DNA of 64,000 nt from Acidobacteria bacterium Ga0077553 (lineage in GTDB: Bacteria > Acidobacteriota > Terriglobia > Bryobacterales > Bryobacteraceae): the NCBI GenBank assembly GCA_001464575.1, contig LNFE01000228.1, positions 1 through 64,000 on the forward strand. The letters run 5' to 3'. The translations under genes and the position numbers were made by a program. Below the pieces are notes generated by a model, which saw only the letters and a list, made by a program, of their open reading frames with translations, did no database searches and was not told where the DNA came from. Shown here piece after piece: positions 15,977-23,651 of the stretch (positions within the stretch are counted from its first letter, which is position 1; each line of letters begins with the position of its first letter).

Positions 15977-17764
15977 ATGACCTCCATCTGCGCCGCTCTC
16001 CTCGAAGGCCCGTCCCCGCTCGCCGGCATGTTGGCGAACGTCGCCCCAGTTGGCACGCCCGGTGACCAGCACGTTAGCCCCGACGGCATCTCGCTGGGCT
16101 TCGTCCAACCGGCCGGCGGGCGCAATTCCGGCCTGTTCTCCGATGTGGCCAGCGGTTGGACCTGGGTGGGCAACGCCCGCCTGGACTATCGCGAAGAACT
16201 GCTCCTCGCCCTCCACCTCCCCGCCACCATCTCCGACGCAGCCCTCGCCTTTCAGGCATTCCTCCGCCACGAACTCCAATGCCTCACCCGGCTCCACGGC
16301 GACTGGCAGTTCGCCGCTTGGAACTCCCGCACTCGCCGCATGATCGTGGCCCGCGACCCCTTCGGCAGCGCCGGTCTCTACTACCATCACATCCCCGGCC
16401 GCTTCGCCTGCGCGGGACACATTGATGGCGTGCTCGCCGTCCCCACCGTGCCCCGCGAAGTCAACTGGGAGAGCCTGGCCCTCTCCCTCAGCATCCTCGC
16501 CAACCAGTCGGCCGACACCGGCTTTCGCGGCATCCATCGGCTCATTGCCGGACACGCCCTCGAAGTCACCGCTGCCTCCTGCCGCCAGATCCGCTACTGG
16601 GATCTCCACGAACCAGTCGAACCGCTGCGCGGCTCCGCCGACGACCTGCAACTCCAGTTTGAAGATACCTTCCGGCGTGCCGTCGACTCCCGCGTCCGCA
16701 CAGTACTCAAGCCCGCCTCCACCTTGAGCGGCGGACTCGATTCCGGCGCCGTCACCGCCACGGCCGCCCGCCTTCTCGCCGGCTCCGGCCAGCGTCTCGG
16801 CGCCTTCACTTCCGTCCCGGCCCACCGCCCCGTTGGAAAGTTCGATCCCTTTCGGTTTCTCGATGAAGGCCCCGCCGCCGCCGCCGTCGCGAAGTGGCAC
16901 CCGAACATCGATCACCACCTCATCTCTGCTGCCGACCGTTGCCCGATCGCCGCCATCCAACGGGCGGTCGTCCTGACGGGCGCCGCTGGCGCGACGGCGA
17001 ACGCGGTGTGGCTGCTCGCCATCTTTGAAGAGTCCCAGGCCTATGGCCACCATGCCATCTTCAATGGTCAGGGCGGCAACGCCACCCTCTCCTGGCATGG
17101 CCCGCCTACGTGGCGCAATATCCTCAAGGCCACGCTGCAGCAAGTTACCGGCCGCAGCTTTCGCCGGCGCGGCGCCTGGCAGCAGTTCTGCTTGCTCCGC
17201 CCCTCCACCATCACCGCCCAGGGCCTGGCGCCGCTGCTGTTTGACGCGGAAGAGCAATACCGGCAAGCGCGCGACTTCCGCCGCTTCTCGCTGCAGGCCA
17301 CGCTCAACTTCTCCGGGTTCCTCTGGACCTCGCTCGCCGGGGCCTACGGCCTCCAGGCTCTTGACCCCACTGTCGACCCCCGCTTCATCCGCCTCTGCCA
17401 AGCGCTGCCCCCGCGCCTCTTTGCCGGCCGTGAACCCGCTCGCCGTGCGATGGAAGGTCTACTGCCGGATGTCGTTCGACTCAATCGCCGACGCGGTCTC
17501 CAGTGCGCCGACTTCGTTCAACGGCTGCAGGCCAACCAGCCGGCGGCCATGGAGGCCCTCGAACGCTTCGGCCGCCAACCCGCCGTCGCCGAGATCCTCG
17601 ACGTGCCCAGACTGCGCCGGACGATTGTCGACGCCTGTTCGGCCACCGACCCGCGGACCCGCCAGAGTCTCACGACCCAAATCTGTTGCGGCCTCGCTGG
17701 TGGGTTCTTCCTCGAACACGCCACGGCTTCACCGCAAAGTCTCGTGAGCAAAACTGCGGCTTGA
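15977..17764 (+). CDS. Lasso peptide cyclase-like asparagine synthetase homologue (C protein)
   Basis: 595 residues. The C-terminal half is an asparagine-synthetase domain with the ATP-pyrophosphatase motif SGGLDSG at 251-257. The N-terminal half resembles the Ntn glutaminase domain but starts MTSICAALLE, so it lacks the Cys2 nucleophile needed to use glutamine. This is the usual state of lasso cyclases (McjC type), which adenylate a side-chain carboxylate of the core peptide and close a macrolactam on the core N-terminus. Five precursor genes with lasso-type leaders start 51 bases downstream. It differs clearly from the complete AsnB at 24957. Confidence 0.85.
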   Translation: MTSICAALLEGPSPLAGMLANVAPVGTPGDQHVSPDGISLGFVQPAGGRNSGLFSDVASGWTWVGNARLDYREELLLALHLPATISDAALAFQAFLRHELQCLTRLHGDWQFAAWNSRTRRMIVARDPFGSAGLYYHHIPGRFACAGHIDGVLAVPTVPREVNWESLALSLSILANQSADTGFRGIHRLIAGHALEVTAASCRQIRYWDLHEPVEPLRGSADDLQLQFEDTFRRAVDSRVRTVLKPASTLSGGLDSGAVTATAARLLAGSGQRLGAFTSVPAHRPVGKFDPFRFLDEGPAAAAVAKWHPNIDHHLISAADRCPIAAIQRAVVLTGAAGATANAVWLLAIFEESQAYGHHAIFNGQGGNATLSWHGPPTWRNILKATLQQVTGRSFRRRGAWQQFCLLRPSTITAQGLAPLLFDAEEQYRQARDFRRFSLQATLNFSGFLWTSLAGAYGLQALDPTVDPRFIRLCQALPPRLFAGREPARRAMEGLLPDVVRLNRRRGLQCADFVQRLQANQPAAMEALERFGRQPAVAEILDVPRLRRTIVDACSATDPRTRQSLTTQICCGLAGGFFLEHATASPQSLVSKTAA

Positions 17765-17815
17765 TCCCACAACTCACGAGAAACCCACATTACTCAACCA
17801 AAGGAAACCAAACAA

Positions 17816-17971
17816 ATGAATCTTCCCGAAACTGAGTCTCACGACCGAGCCACCACGAACGAACCAGCTTCCGCCTCGCCATGGACGCCCCCGCAACTCG
17901 ACAAGCTCTCCATCGAAGACACTGCCTCCGCCTCACCGACCGACTTTGTCGACGGCGGATTTTTGTCCTAG
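17816..17971 (+). CDS. Lasso precursor peptide 1
   Basis: 51 residues, with AGGA about 10 bases before the ATG. The leader motif is W23-T-P-P-Q-L-D-K-L-S-I-E-D-T36-A37. Its Trp, Pro, Leu and Thr spacing fits the B1-binding motif of paeninodin-type lasso leaders. If cleavage is after Thr-Ala, the core is SASPTDFVDGGFLS, with Ser first and Asp at position 9, allowing a nine-residue macrolactam ring and a five-residue tail ending in Ser. Assignment rests on the shared motif in five tandem copies and the neighbouring cyclase and kinase. The exact cleavage site is inferred. Confidence 0.8.
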   Translation: MNLPETESHDRATTNEPASASPWTPPQLDKLSIEDTASASPTDFVDGGFLS

Positions 17972-18045
17972 AGGCCTTCGGTGCCGAACGCAACCATCTC
18001 TCTCGAAGAAGACACCCCCGGCTCCAAAGGTCGCGACCTAAACTT

Positions 18046-18204
18046 ATGAACCATCCCGACAAGCAGAACCAAACTCCCGACGCCCTCCCCGCCACCGAGG
18101 TTGCTCCAGCTGAGTGGGTGCCGCCCCACATCGACAAGCTCCCCATCGACGACACCGCCGCCGCATCGCCGGGCGACGTCGTCGACGCCGGAATCTTCTC
18201 CTAG
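18046..18204 (+). CDS. Lasso precursor peptide 2
   Basis: 52 residues. Leader motif W24-V-P-P-H-I-D-K-L-P-I-D-D-T37-A38. Predicted core AASPGDVVDAGIFS: Ala first, Asp at position 9, C-terminal Ser. The core is clearly a sister of peptide 1 (shared ASP, D at 6 and 9, G at 11, final S), while the N-terminal part of the leader differs. It lies 74 bases after peptide 1, and no strong ribosome-binding site is seen. Confidence 0.8.
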   Translation: MNHPDKQNQTPDALPATEVAPAEWVPPHIDKLPIDDTAAASPGDVVDAGIFS

Positions 18205-18213
18205 GAACCCTTG

Positions 18214-18363
18214 ATGAACGACCTGTCCCCCCACCTACCCGAAGAAGCTAGCGCCGAAGCCGCGCTGGACGACTGGAAAACTCCAGAACTCGAAAAGTTG
18301 CCGGTCTCGGAAACGGCCGATCGCAAGAAGCTCATCGATACCGAAGGACTCGAACTGTCGTAA
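18214..18363 (+). CDS. Lasso precursor peptide 3 (divergent core)
   Basis: 49 residues, starting nine bases after peptide 2. Leader motif W21-K-T-P-E-L-E-K-L-P-V-S-E-T34-A35. Predicted core DRKKLIDTEGLELS: Asp at position 1 and Glu at position 9. It is the most divergent member, basic near the start, with Glu rather than Asp as ring acceptor. Asp at position 1 is unusual for lasso peptides, so either the cyclase is permissive, the cleavage site is shifted, or this copy is decaying. The leader and final Ser are intact. Confidence 0.72.
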   Translation: MNDLSPHLPEEASAEAALDDWKTPELEKLPVSETADRKKLIDTEGLELS

Positions 18364-18440
18364 GCGGCCAGCCGACCGATGGGAACGCCTCACCGTCCCC
18401 ATCGGCTGACTCACCACTTTCCACTGAGGCACGAAAACTC

Positions 18441-18593
18441 ATGACCCACCCACTCAACTCACCCAACGAAAAGAAGACGCCTCTCGAGTCGCCACGCGAA
18501 CCCTGGACACCACCCGAGCTCCAGAAGCTGCCCGTCGCCGATACCGCGGCTACAGGCAGCCAGAACGGCGACGACGGCATTTTTTTCTCCTGA
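18441..18593 (+). CDS. Lasso precursor peptide 4
   Basis: 50 residues. Leader motif W22-T-P-P-E-L-Q-K-L-P-V-A-D-T35-A36. Predicted core ATGSQNGDDGIFFS: Ala first, Asp at 8 and 9, Gly at 10 and a hydrophobic tail IFF before Ser. The bulky Phe pair in the tail could act as the plug residues that hold the thread. It follows peptide 3 after a 77-base gap, the largest in the array. Confidence 0.8.
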   Translation: MTHPLNSPNEKKTPLESPREPWTPPELQKLPVADTAATGSQNGDDGIFFS

Positions 18594-18625
18594 CCCCCTG
18601 TGTCCCGAGAACCAACAGGAACTGA

Positions 18626-18775
18626 ATGCCCAATCCCCTAGCCCAAAGCCCAACACCGGAACAACCGGTCACTCCTGCAGAGTGGATTCCGCCTCAACTC
18701 GACAAACTTCCCATTGCTGACACTGCCGTTGCCTCCGTTGGAAACATCGCTGACGGCATCGACTTCAGTTCGTAA
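18626..18775 (+). CDS. Lasso precursor peptide 5
   Basis: 49 residues with AGGA before the ATG. Leader motif W20-I-P-P-Q-L-D-K-L-P-I-A-D-T33-A34. Predicted core VASVGNIADGIDFSS, 15 residues: Val first, Asp at position 9, ending Ser-Ser. Val at position 1 is uncommon for a lasso ring. The kinase gene starts eight bases after the stop, which links the precursor array to the tailoring enzyme. Confidence 0.78.
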   Translation: MPNPLAQSPTPEQPVTPAEWIPPQLDKLPIADTAVASVGNIADGIDFSS

Positions 18776-18782
18776 CCCTCTA

Positions 18783-19670
18783 ATGCGCTACCAAGCCTTT
18801 GGACTCCAAATCCGCTCCACCCTCGACCTCGGCTCTCTGCCCGCCATGGCCTCCGGCCCGAGCGATGTCCAGGTGCTAGTCGGGCCTACCCCCAACCAAC
18901 TCGACGATGTCCGTCAGTCCGGCCTCTGCTACCAGGCTGGGCCGCAAGGCTATCTCTTCCACCTCGACTCTGTCGGTCGCTACTTCGTCAGTAGCGGTCG
19001 CCAGATCATCATCGAACCGGCTGCGAACGCCGACCCGCAGTCGATTCGCCTCTTTCTGTTCGGCTCCGTGTTCGGTGCGCTGTTGCACCAGCGCGGCGCG
19101 CTCGTCCTCCATGCCAGCGCCGTCGCTACCCCCTCCGGCGCCATCCTTGTCGCCGGCCCCTCGGGCGCCGGTAAGTCCACCCTCTGTGCCGAACTGCGCC
19201 GCCGCGGTATGCCCGTCATCGCCGACGATATCTGCGCCCTCGGCCCCGACGAAGCTGGCGCCATCACGGTCTACCCCGGCTACCCCCGCCTCAAACTCTG
19301 GGCCGACGCCGCCTCCCAGCTCTCCATCGCCACCGACAGCCTGCTCCCCGTCCGCCCCCACCTCCCCAAGTTCGAAGTGCCCGTGGCCGACGCGCACCTC
19401 ACCCCCCTGCCCGTCGGCGCGGTCATCCTCCTCACCCCCGACGCTCCCCGCGAACTCTGCCTCACCCCGGTCACCGGCTTTGCCAAGCTCGGGGCCCTTG
19501 CCGATCAGGTCTATCGCGCCAACCTCGTGCCCGCTTTCCGCGGCGCCGGCGCCTCCCCGCCCCACTTGGCCCCGCTGGCGCAACAAGCGCACGTCCTCCG
19601 CATCTCCCGCCCCAAAAGTCCCTTCCCCGTCGGTCAACTCGCCGACGCCGTCCTCGCCCAAATCCCATGA
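18783..19670 (+). CDS. HPr kinase-like serine kinase, probable lasso peptide kinase
   Basis: 295 residues. The P-loop GPSGAGKST is at 125-133, followed by VIADDICAL (Asp148, Asp149), as in HprK/serine kinases. In paeninodin clusters a homologous kinase phosphorylates the C-terminal Ser of the precursor. All five precursors here end in Ser, which fits the same reaction. The start at 18783 is chosen because it follows the peptide 5 stop and begins the conserved MRYQAFGLQIRS. The stop overlaps the sulfotransferase ATG (ATGA). The HPr and PTS partners of true HprK are absent from the window. Confidence 0.85.
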   Translation: MRYQAFGLQIRSTLDLGSLPAMASGPSDVQVLVGPTPNQLDDVRQSGLCYQAGPQGYLFHLDSVGRYFVSSGRQIIIEPAANADPQSIRLFLFGSVFGALLHQRGALVLHASAVATPSGAILVAGPSGAGKSTLCAELRRRGMPVIADDICALGPDEAGAITVYPGYPRLKLWADAASQLSIATDSLLPVRPHLPKFEVPVADAHLTPLPVGAVILLTPDAPRELCLTPVTGFAKLGALADQVYRANLVPAFRGAGASPPHLAPLAQQAHVLRISRPKSPFPVGQLADAVLAQIP

Positions 19671-20491
19671 GACGCCGCCTCACCTGGATCGCGTCCTACC
19701 CCAAATCCGGCAACACCTGGGTCCGCGCGTTCTTGCTGAACTATCTCGCCCCCGCCGGCGCCACGGTCCCCCTCAACGACATTAAGGCCATCCCGATCGC
19801 TTCTTCCCGCCCGCTCTTCGACCATGCCCTCGGCTGCGAAAGCGACCTGCTCCTCCCCCACGAAATTCCCGTGCTCCGCAGCGCTTGGTATGACCTCATC
19901 GCCCATCGCCAGCCCGGCCATTTCTTCAAAGTTCACGATCAATACGATCCGCAACTGCATACCCCGGCCAACACAAGCTTCGTCCTCTACCTCATCCGCA
20001 ATCCATGGGATGTCGCCGTCTCTTACGCCGCCCATCGTGGAGGCTCCGTCGCCGACACCATCCCCGTCCTCGCCGACGAGACTTATGTCGCCTCCCGCTC
20101 CACGGCCGAACGCCAGCCTCAACTCCCCCAGTTCTATGGCTCCTGGTCGGGCCATGTCTCTTCCTGGGTCGACCAGAATGCAATCCCCGTACACGTCACC
20201 CGCTACGAAGACCTCTTAGCCAGCCCCTGCCCCACCTTCGCCGCCCTGCTCCAAGCCTGCGGCTACTCCATCGACGAAGCCCGTCTGCACGCCGCCATTG
20301 AAGCCTGCTCCTTTGCGAACCTGCGCGCGCAGGAAGACGCGACGGGCTTCCATGAGAAACCAGCCACCGCCGAGAAATTCTTCCGCCAAGGTCGCGTCGG
20401 CGCTTGGCGGGACGTCCTCACACCCGATCAATTCGGGCAGATCGCCCACGATCACGCCGCCACCATCGCCCGCTTCGGCTACACCCAATGA
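19667..20491 (+). CDS. Sulfotransferase
   Basis: 274 residues. The PAPS 5'-phosphosulfate loop YPKSGNTW is at 11-18, and the 3'-phosphate motif YLIRNPWDVAVSYAAH lies in the first half, as in cytosolic-type sulfotransferases. It moves sulfate from PAPS to a hydroxyl. It is coupled by ATGA overlap to the kinase before and to the polymerase after, so it stands exactly between the peptide genes and the sugar genes. Sulfotransferase genes occur in some lasso clusters next to kinase genes; the substrate could equally be the exopolysaccharide. Confidence 0.85.
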   Translation: MRRRLTWIASYPKSGNTWVRAFLLNYLAPAGATVPLNDIKAIPIASSRPLFDHALGCESDLLLPHEIPVLRSAWYDLIAHRQPGHFFKVHDQYDPQLHTPANTSFVLYLIRNPWDVAVSYAAHRGGSVADTIPVLADETYVASRSTAERQPQLPQFYGSWSGHVSSWVDQNAIPVHVTRYEDLLASPCPTFAALLQACGYSIDEARLHAAIEACSFANLRAQEDATGFHEKPATAEKFFRQGRVGAWRDVLTPDQFGQIAHDHAATIARFGYTQ

Positions 20492-21849
20492 GCCCACTCT
20501 TCGCCCTTCTCGCCGCCGCGATCGCCGCGGGTGGTTTCTTCCATCCCGCTCGCCAAGCCGCCATTCTCCTGGTCTGGCTGCCCTTCTCCAACTTCGTCCC
20601 GCCCCTGCTCTACGCTCAGTTCGCTGTCGGAGCGGAAACGGTTCGCGGCCTCATCGCCATCAAGGACGGCCTCCTCGGCATGAGCCTGGCCGGCAATGCC
20701 CTCCGCCAACGCACCCGCCTCGGCGACTGGCAACTGGCCGATCTCTTTCTTTGCTGCTACACCGTCCTCCTCACTCTGTATTTCGCCCTCGGCATCGGCG
20801 ACGGCGAAACGCAAATCGGCTTCGAGACGCAACTCGGCGCCTTTCGGAATTTGGCCACGCCGCCGCTGGCGTACTTCGCCGGCCGCCTGCTTCAAGTCGA
20901 CGCCACGCCCTCCCTGCTCCGCGTCTTCCTCATCACCCATGCCGTCGTCTGCGCTTTCGGCTTCTTTGAACTCTTCTTCCTCCCCCTTGAGTTCTGGAGC
21001 CTCGTCGTCCAGATTGGCGGCTTCCTCGTCGATGTCAAAGGCCTTCAGCCTGATCAGAACAGCAACCATCTCGGCCTCTGGGCCAACCACATCATGCACG
21101 GCATGCGCCGCATGGTCTCCTTCTATGGCGACCCCCACTCGCTCGGCCAGGCCAGCGTTGTCCCGGTGGTCTATGTGTCGGCTTTGGTCGCTTCCGGCCG
21201 CCGCCAGTGGCTTCCCCTCCTCGCTCTATTCATGGGGGCTCTCGCGCTTTCCGTCCACCGCGAGTCCATCTTTGCCACGCTTCTCGCTCTCGGCTTACTC
21301 GCCTGGATTCGTCGCGATCACCATGCGCAGATAGGCTCTGTCGCTTTGTGGCTGCTCTTTGGGGGGCTAGTACTAAGTACTCTTGGCTCGGAGTTACTGA
21401 CAAATACTGTAACTGGTCAAGAGAGTTCCGCCTCCGTCCGCACACAGTTCATGCAGGAGGCTGTGGAGAACTTGGATCAATACTGGTTAGGACGCGGCAT
21501 CGGAAAGGCGGGCGGATACTCCAATAGCGAAGGCGTAGTCGCCGAGGGCGTGGGAGAAAACAGCTATATGGCCCTGATGGGCCAAGCGGGCCTTCTCTCC
21601 GTTCTTCTGTTCGCCGGCTTCCTTGGCAGCACGGTAGTTACCCTTGCCCGTGGCTCCATGTCCCTCCAGAACGTCTTTGCGGCCGCCGTAGCCGCCGCTC
21701 TCTTCGGCCGCTGCTGCGGGGCAATGTTCTCGGAAAGCCTCTTCGGCTTTACCGGCACTGCCCCACTCTTCCTCTTCGCGGGCCTCGCCATGCGGACGAT
21801 TTCAATTTCCACGCAGGAGCCCCATGCGGATCGCCCTGGTAACCAGTAG
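20488..21849 (+). CDS. O-antigen ligase/polymerase-like membrane protein
   Basis: 453 residues with about ten to twelve hydrophobic segments and a periplasmic-type loop between about 270 and 340 (SSASVRTQFMQEAVENLDQYW). That layout fits the Wzy/WaaL superfamily. The ATG at 20488 overlaps the sulfotransferase stop. Likely role: polymerising repeat units flipped by the Wzx-like protein encoded at 23648. The segment around 21360-21500 is less G/C-rich than its surroundings. Confidence 0.75.
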   Translation: MSPLFALLAAAIAAGGFFHPARQAAILLVWLPFSNFVPPLLYAQFAVGAETVRGLIAIKDGLLGMSLAGNALRQRTRLGDWQLADLFLCCYTVLLTLYFALGIGDGETQIGFETQLGAFRNLATPPLAYFAGRLLQVDATPSLLRVFLITHAVVCAFGFFELFFLPLEFWSLVVQIGGFLVDVKGLQPDQNSNHLGLWANHIMHGMRRMVSFYGDPHSLGQASVVPVVYVSALVASGRRQWLPLLALFMGALALSVHRESIFATLLALGLLAWIRRDHHAQIGSVALWLLFGGLVLSTLGSELLTNTVTGQESSASVRTQFMQEAVENLDQYWLGRGIGKAGGYSNSEGVVAEGVGENSYMALMGQAGLLSVLLFAGFLGSTVVTLARGSMSLQNVFAAAVAAALFGRCCGAMFSESLFGFTGTAPLFLFAGLAMRTISISTQEPHADRPGNQ

Positions 21850-22924
21850 TTTCTTCCCGCTTCGCGGAGGCCTCGAACAACACGTCGGTAATCTCGCCCG
21901 CGAACTGCGCGCCCACGGCGACGAGGTCTGCATCCTTACCCGCACCCCAGGGCCGGACCTTTGGAACGATGTCCCCGTTCACCGCCTTGGTTCGGCTTTC
22001 GCCCTGCCTTCGGCTCTGCGCCGATTTGCCCCCGACGTAGTCCACGCGCACGGCGCGCGCCGGCCCTTTGCCTCCTGCGCCCTTCTCGCTGCCCGCCAGC
22101 TCCACGTTCCCTCGGTCTTTACCGCCCACTGCTACTACCCCGCCCATTCTTGGGCATCGGCACTCAAGAAAGGATTGTTTGACTCGACGCTCGGCTGGCT
22201 CGGGCTCCACGCCGCCAGCACCTTGATCGCGCTGACCGACAACGACAAACGCGACGCCATCCTGCTCGGCGCCCCCGCCGATAACTTTCGTGTCATCCCC
22301 AACGCGCTCCGGCTGCCGGAAGCGGCGCCCTCGCCCCTTCCCGGCTCTCCGCAATCCCTGCTCTTCGTCGGCCGTCTCGACCCCGTCAAGCGCGTCGATT
22401 TCCTTCTCGCGGCCCTCGCCGAACTCCCTGGCTTTACCCTCACGCTCATCGGTCCCGACGGGGGCCACCGGGCCACCCTCGAAGCCCTCACCAAATCGCT
22501 CGGCCTCGCCGGTCGCGTCCATTTCCTGGGGGAGGTCGACGATGAGACTCTCGCCGCGGCCTATTCCCGCTGTGGCCTCTTCGTCCTGCCCTCCGCCTAT
22601 GAAGGCTTGCCGACAGTGGCCCTCGAAGCCATGGCAGCCGGACGGCCCGTCCTCGCCGCCTCAAGCGGTGGCACCCGTTACCTCATTCGCCCTGGCGAAA
22701 ACGGATTTCTCTTCGATCCTCACAATCTCCCCGAACTCATCTCGCTGATCCGCCGTTGCTCTTCGGCCGATCTCGCCCGCCTCGGCGCCGTCGCCCGCCA
22801 AACCATTCTTGAAAACTTTACGTGGGAGGTGAACGGTGCGCGCATCCGTTCCATCTATCACCACTTCCAATCCGGCGCGATCGGAAGCGGCACTGGCCGC
22901 ACGGCTACTTGCTCCAGCAGTTGA
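21824..22924 (+). CDS. Family 4 glycosyltransferase
   Basis: 366 residues. GT-B fold with RGGLEQHVGNLARELRAHGDEV at the N-terminus, DVVHAHGARRPFASCALLA, FVGRLDPVKRVDFLLAAL, and the family signature YEGLPTVALEAMAAGRPVLA with the EX7E-type acids. It transfers a sugar from a nucleotide donor with retention. Its first 26 bases overlap the polymerase gene and its last 89 overlap the WecG-like gene, typical of this tightly packed operon. Confidence 0.88.
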   Translation: MRIALVTSSFFPLRGGLEQHVGNLARELRAHGDEVCILTRTPGPDLWNDVPVHRLGSAFALPSALRRFAPDVVHAHGARRPFASCALLAARQLHVPSVFTAHCYYPAHSWASALKKGLFDSTLGWLGLHAASTLIALTDNDKRDAILLGAPADNFRVIPNALRLPEAAPSPLPGSPQSLLFVGRLDPVKRVDFLLAALAELPGFTLTLIGPDGGHRATLEALTKSLGLAGRVHFLGEVDDETLAAAYSRCGLFVLPSAYEGLPTVALEAMAAGRPVLAASSGGTRYLIRPGENGFLFDPHNLPELISLIRRCSSADLARLGAVARQTILENFTWEVNGARIRSIYHHFQSGAIGSGTGRTATCSSS

Positions 22925-23651
22925 ACTCTTCGGCCTGCCCGTGGCAGCCATCTCGCTCAATGAAGCCTTAACGTACCTTGCCGGAGCCCTGCGCCGGCCC
23001 TTTCCGACGTTCGTCTGCACCTTGAACGCCGACCACATCACGCGCACCCGCCAGGATGCTGACTTCGCCAGCGCCTACGCCGCCGCGGACCTCATCGTCG
23101 CCGATGGCCAGTCGGTCGTCCTCGCCGCGCGAGCTCTCGGCAAACCGCTGCCCGGACGCGTCACCGGCATCGACCTCACCTGGGCCCTCCTAGCTCATTG
23201 CGCCTCCCAGGGCCACCGCGTCTTCCTCCTCGGCAGCACCGAGTCCACCGTCGCCCGCTGCGCGGCCGAGTTGAAAAAGCAAAACCCCGCCCTGCAGATC
23301 GTTGGCACCCATCACGGCTACTTTGCCGACCCGATGTTCATTCGCGCCGCCATTGCCGCCTCCGGCGCCGAACTTCTCATCGCGGGCCTAGGCTCACCGC
23401 GCCAGGAACTTTTCCTGGCCGAACACCTCCCGGCTACCGGATGCCGCGTCGGCATCGGCGTCGGCGGCGCCATGGACGTTTGGGCTGGCAACGTCGACCG
23501 CGCCCCCGTCTGGATGCAACGCGCCGGGCTCGAATGGTCCTGGCGTTTGATCCAGGAACCCCGCCGCCTTCTCTGGCGCTACATCGCCAGCAACAGCGCC
23601 TTTCTCTTCCTCCTCTTTCGTGAACTCCTCGGTGGGGCTCGCCGCGGATGA
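22836..23651 (+). CDS. WecG/TagA/CpsF-family glycosyltransferase
   Basis: 271 residues. The motifs VCTLNADHI, ADLIVADGQSVVLAARALG, RVTGIDLTW, LLGST and GLGSPRQELFLAEH are those of the GT26 family (WecG, TagA), which adds ManNAc-type sugars to a lipid-linked acceptor. GTG at 22836 gives a long overlap with the previous gene; an internal GTG near 22939 is possible. No initiating polyprenyl-phosphate sugar-phosphate transferase is seen, so the first step must be encoded elsewhere. Confidence 0.88.
   Translation: MRASVPSITTSNPARSEAALAARLLAPAVELFGLPVAAISLNEALTYLAGALRRPFPTFVCTLNADHITRTRQDADFASAYAAADLIVADGQSVVLAARALGKPLPGRVTGIDLTWALLAHCASQGHRVFLLGSTESTVARCAAELKKQNPALQIVGTHHGYFADPMFIRAAIAASGAELLIAGLGSPRQELFLAEHLPATGCRVGIGVGGAMDVWAGNVDRAPVWMQRAGLEWSWRLIQEPRRLLWRYIASNSAFLFLLFRELLGGARRG

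Noticed and set aside
15665-17401. Long minus-strand open frame opposite the lasso cyclase
   Set aside because: Gly/Ala/Glu-rich translation without domains or ribosome-binding site, caused by high third-position GC of the plus-strand genes. Similar frames opposite 25.5-26.8 kb and 40.4-41.8 kb were dropped for the same reason.
17816-18775. CRISPR-like or non-coding repeat array
   Set aside because: The repeated unit is conserved at protein level with start and stop codons in each copy; spacings are irregular and the DNA identity is low.
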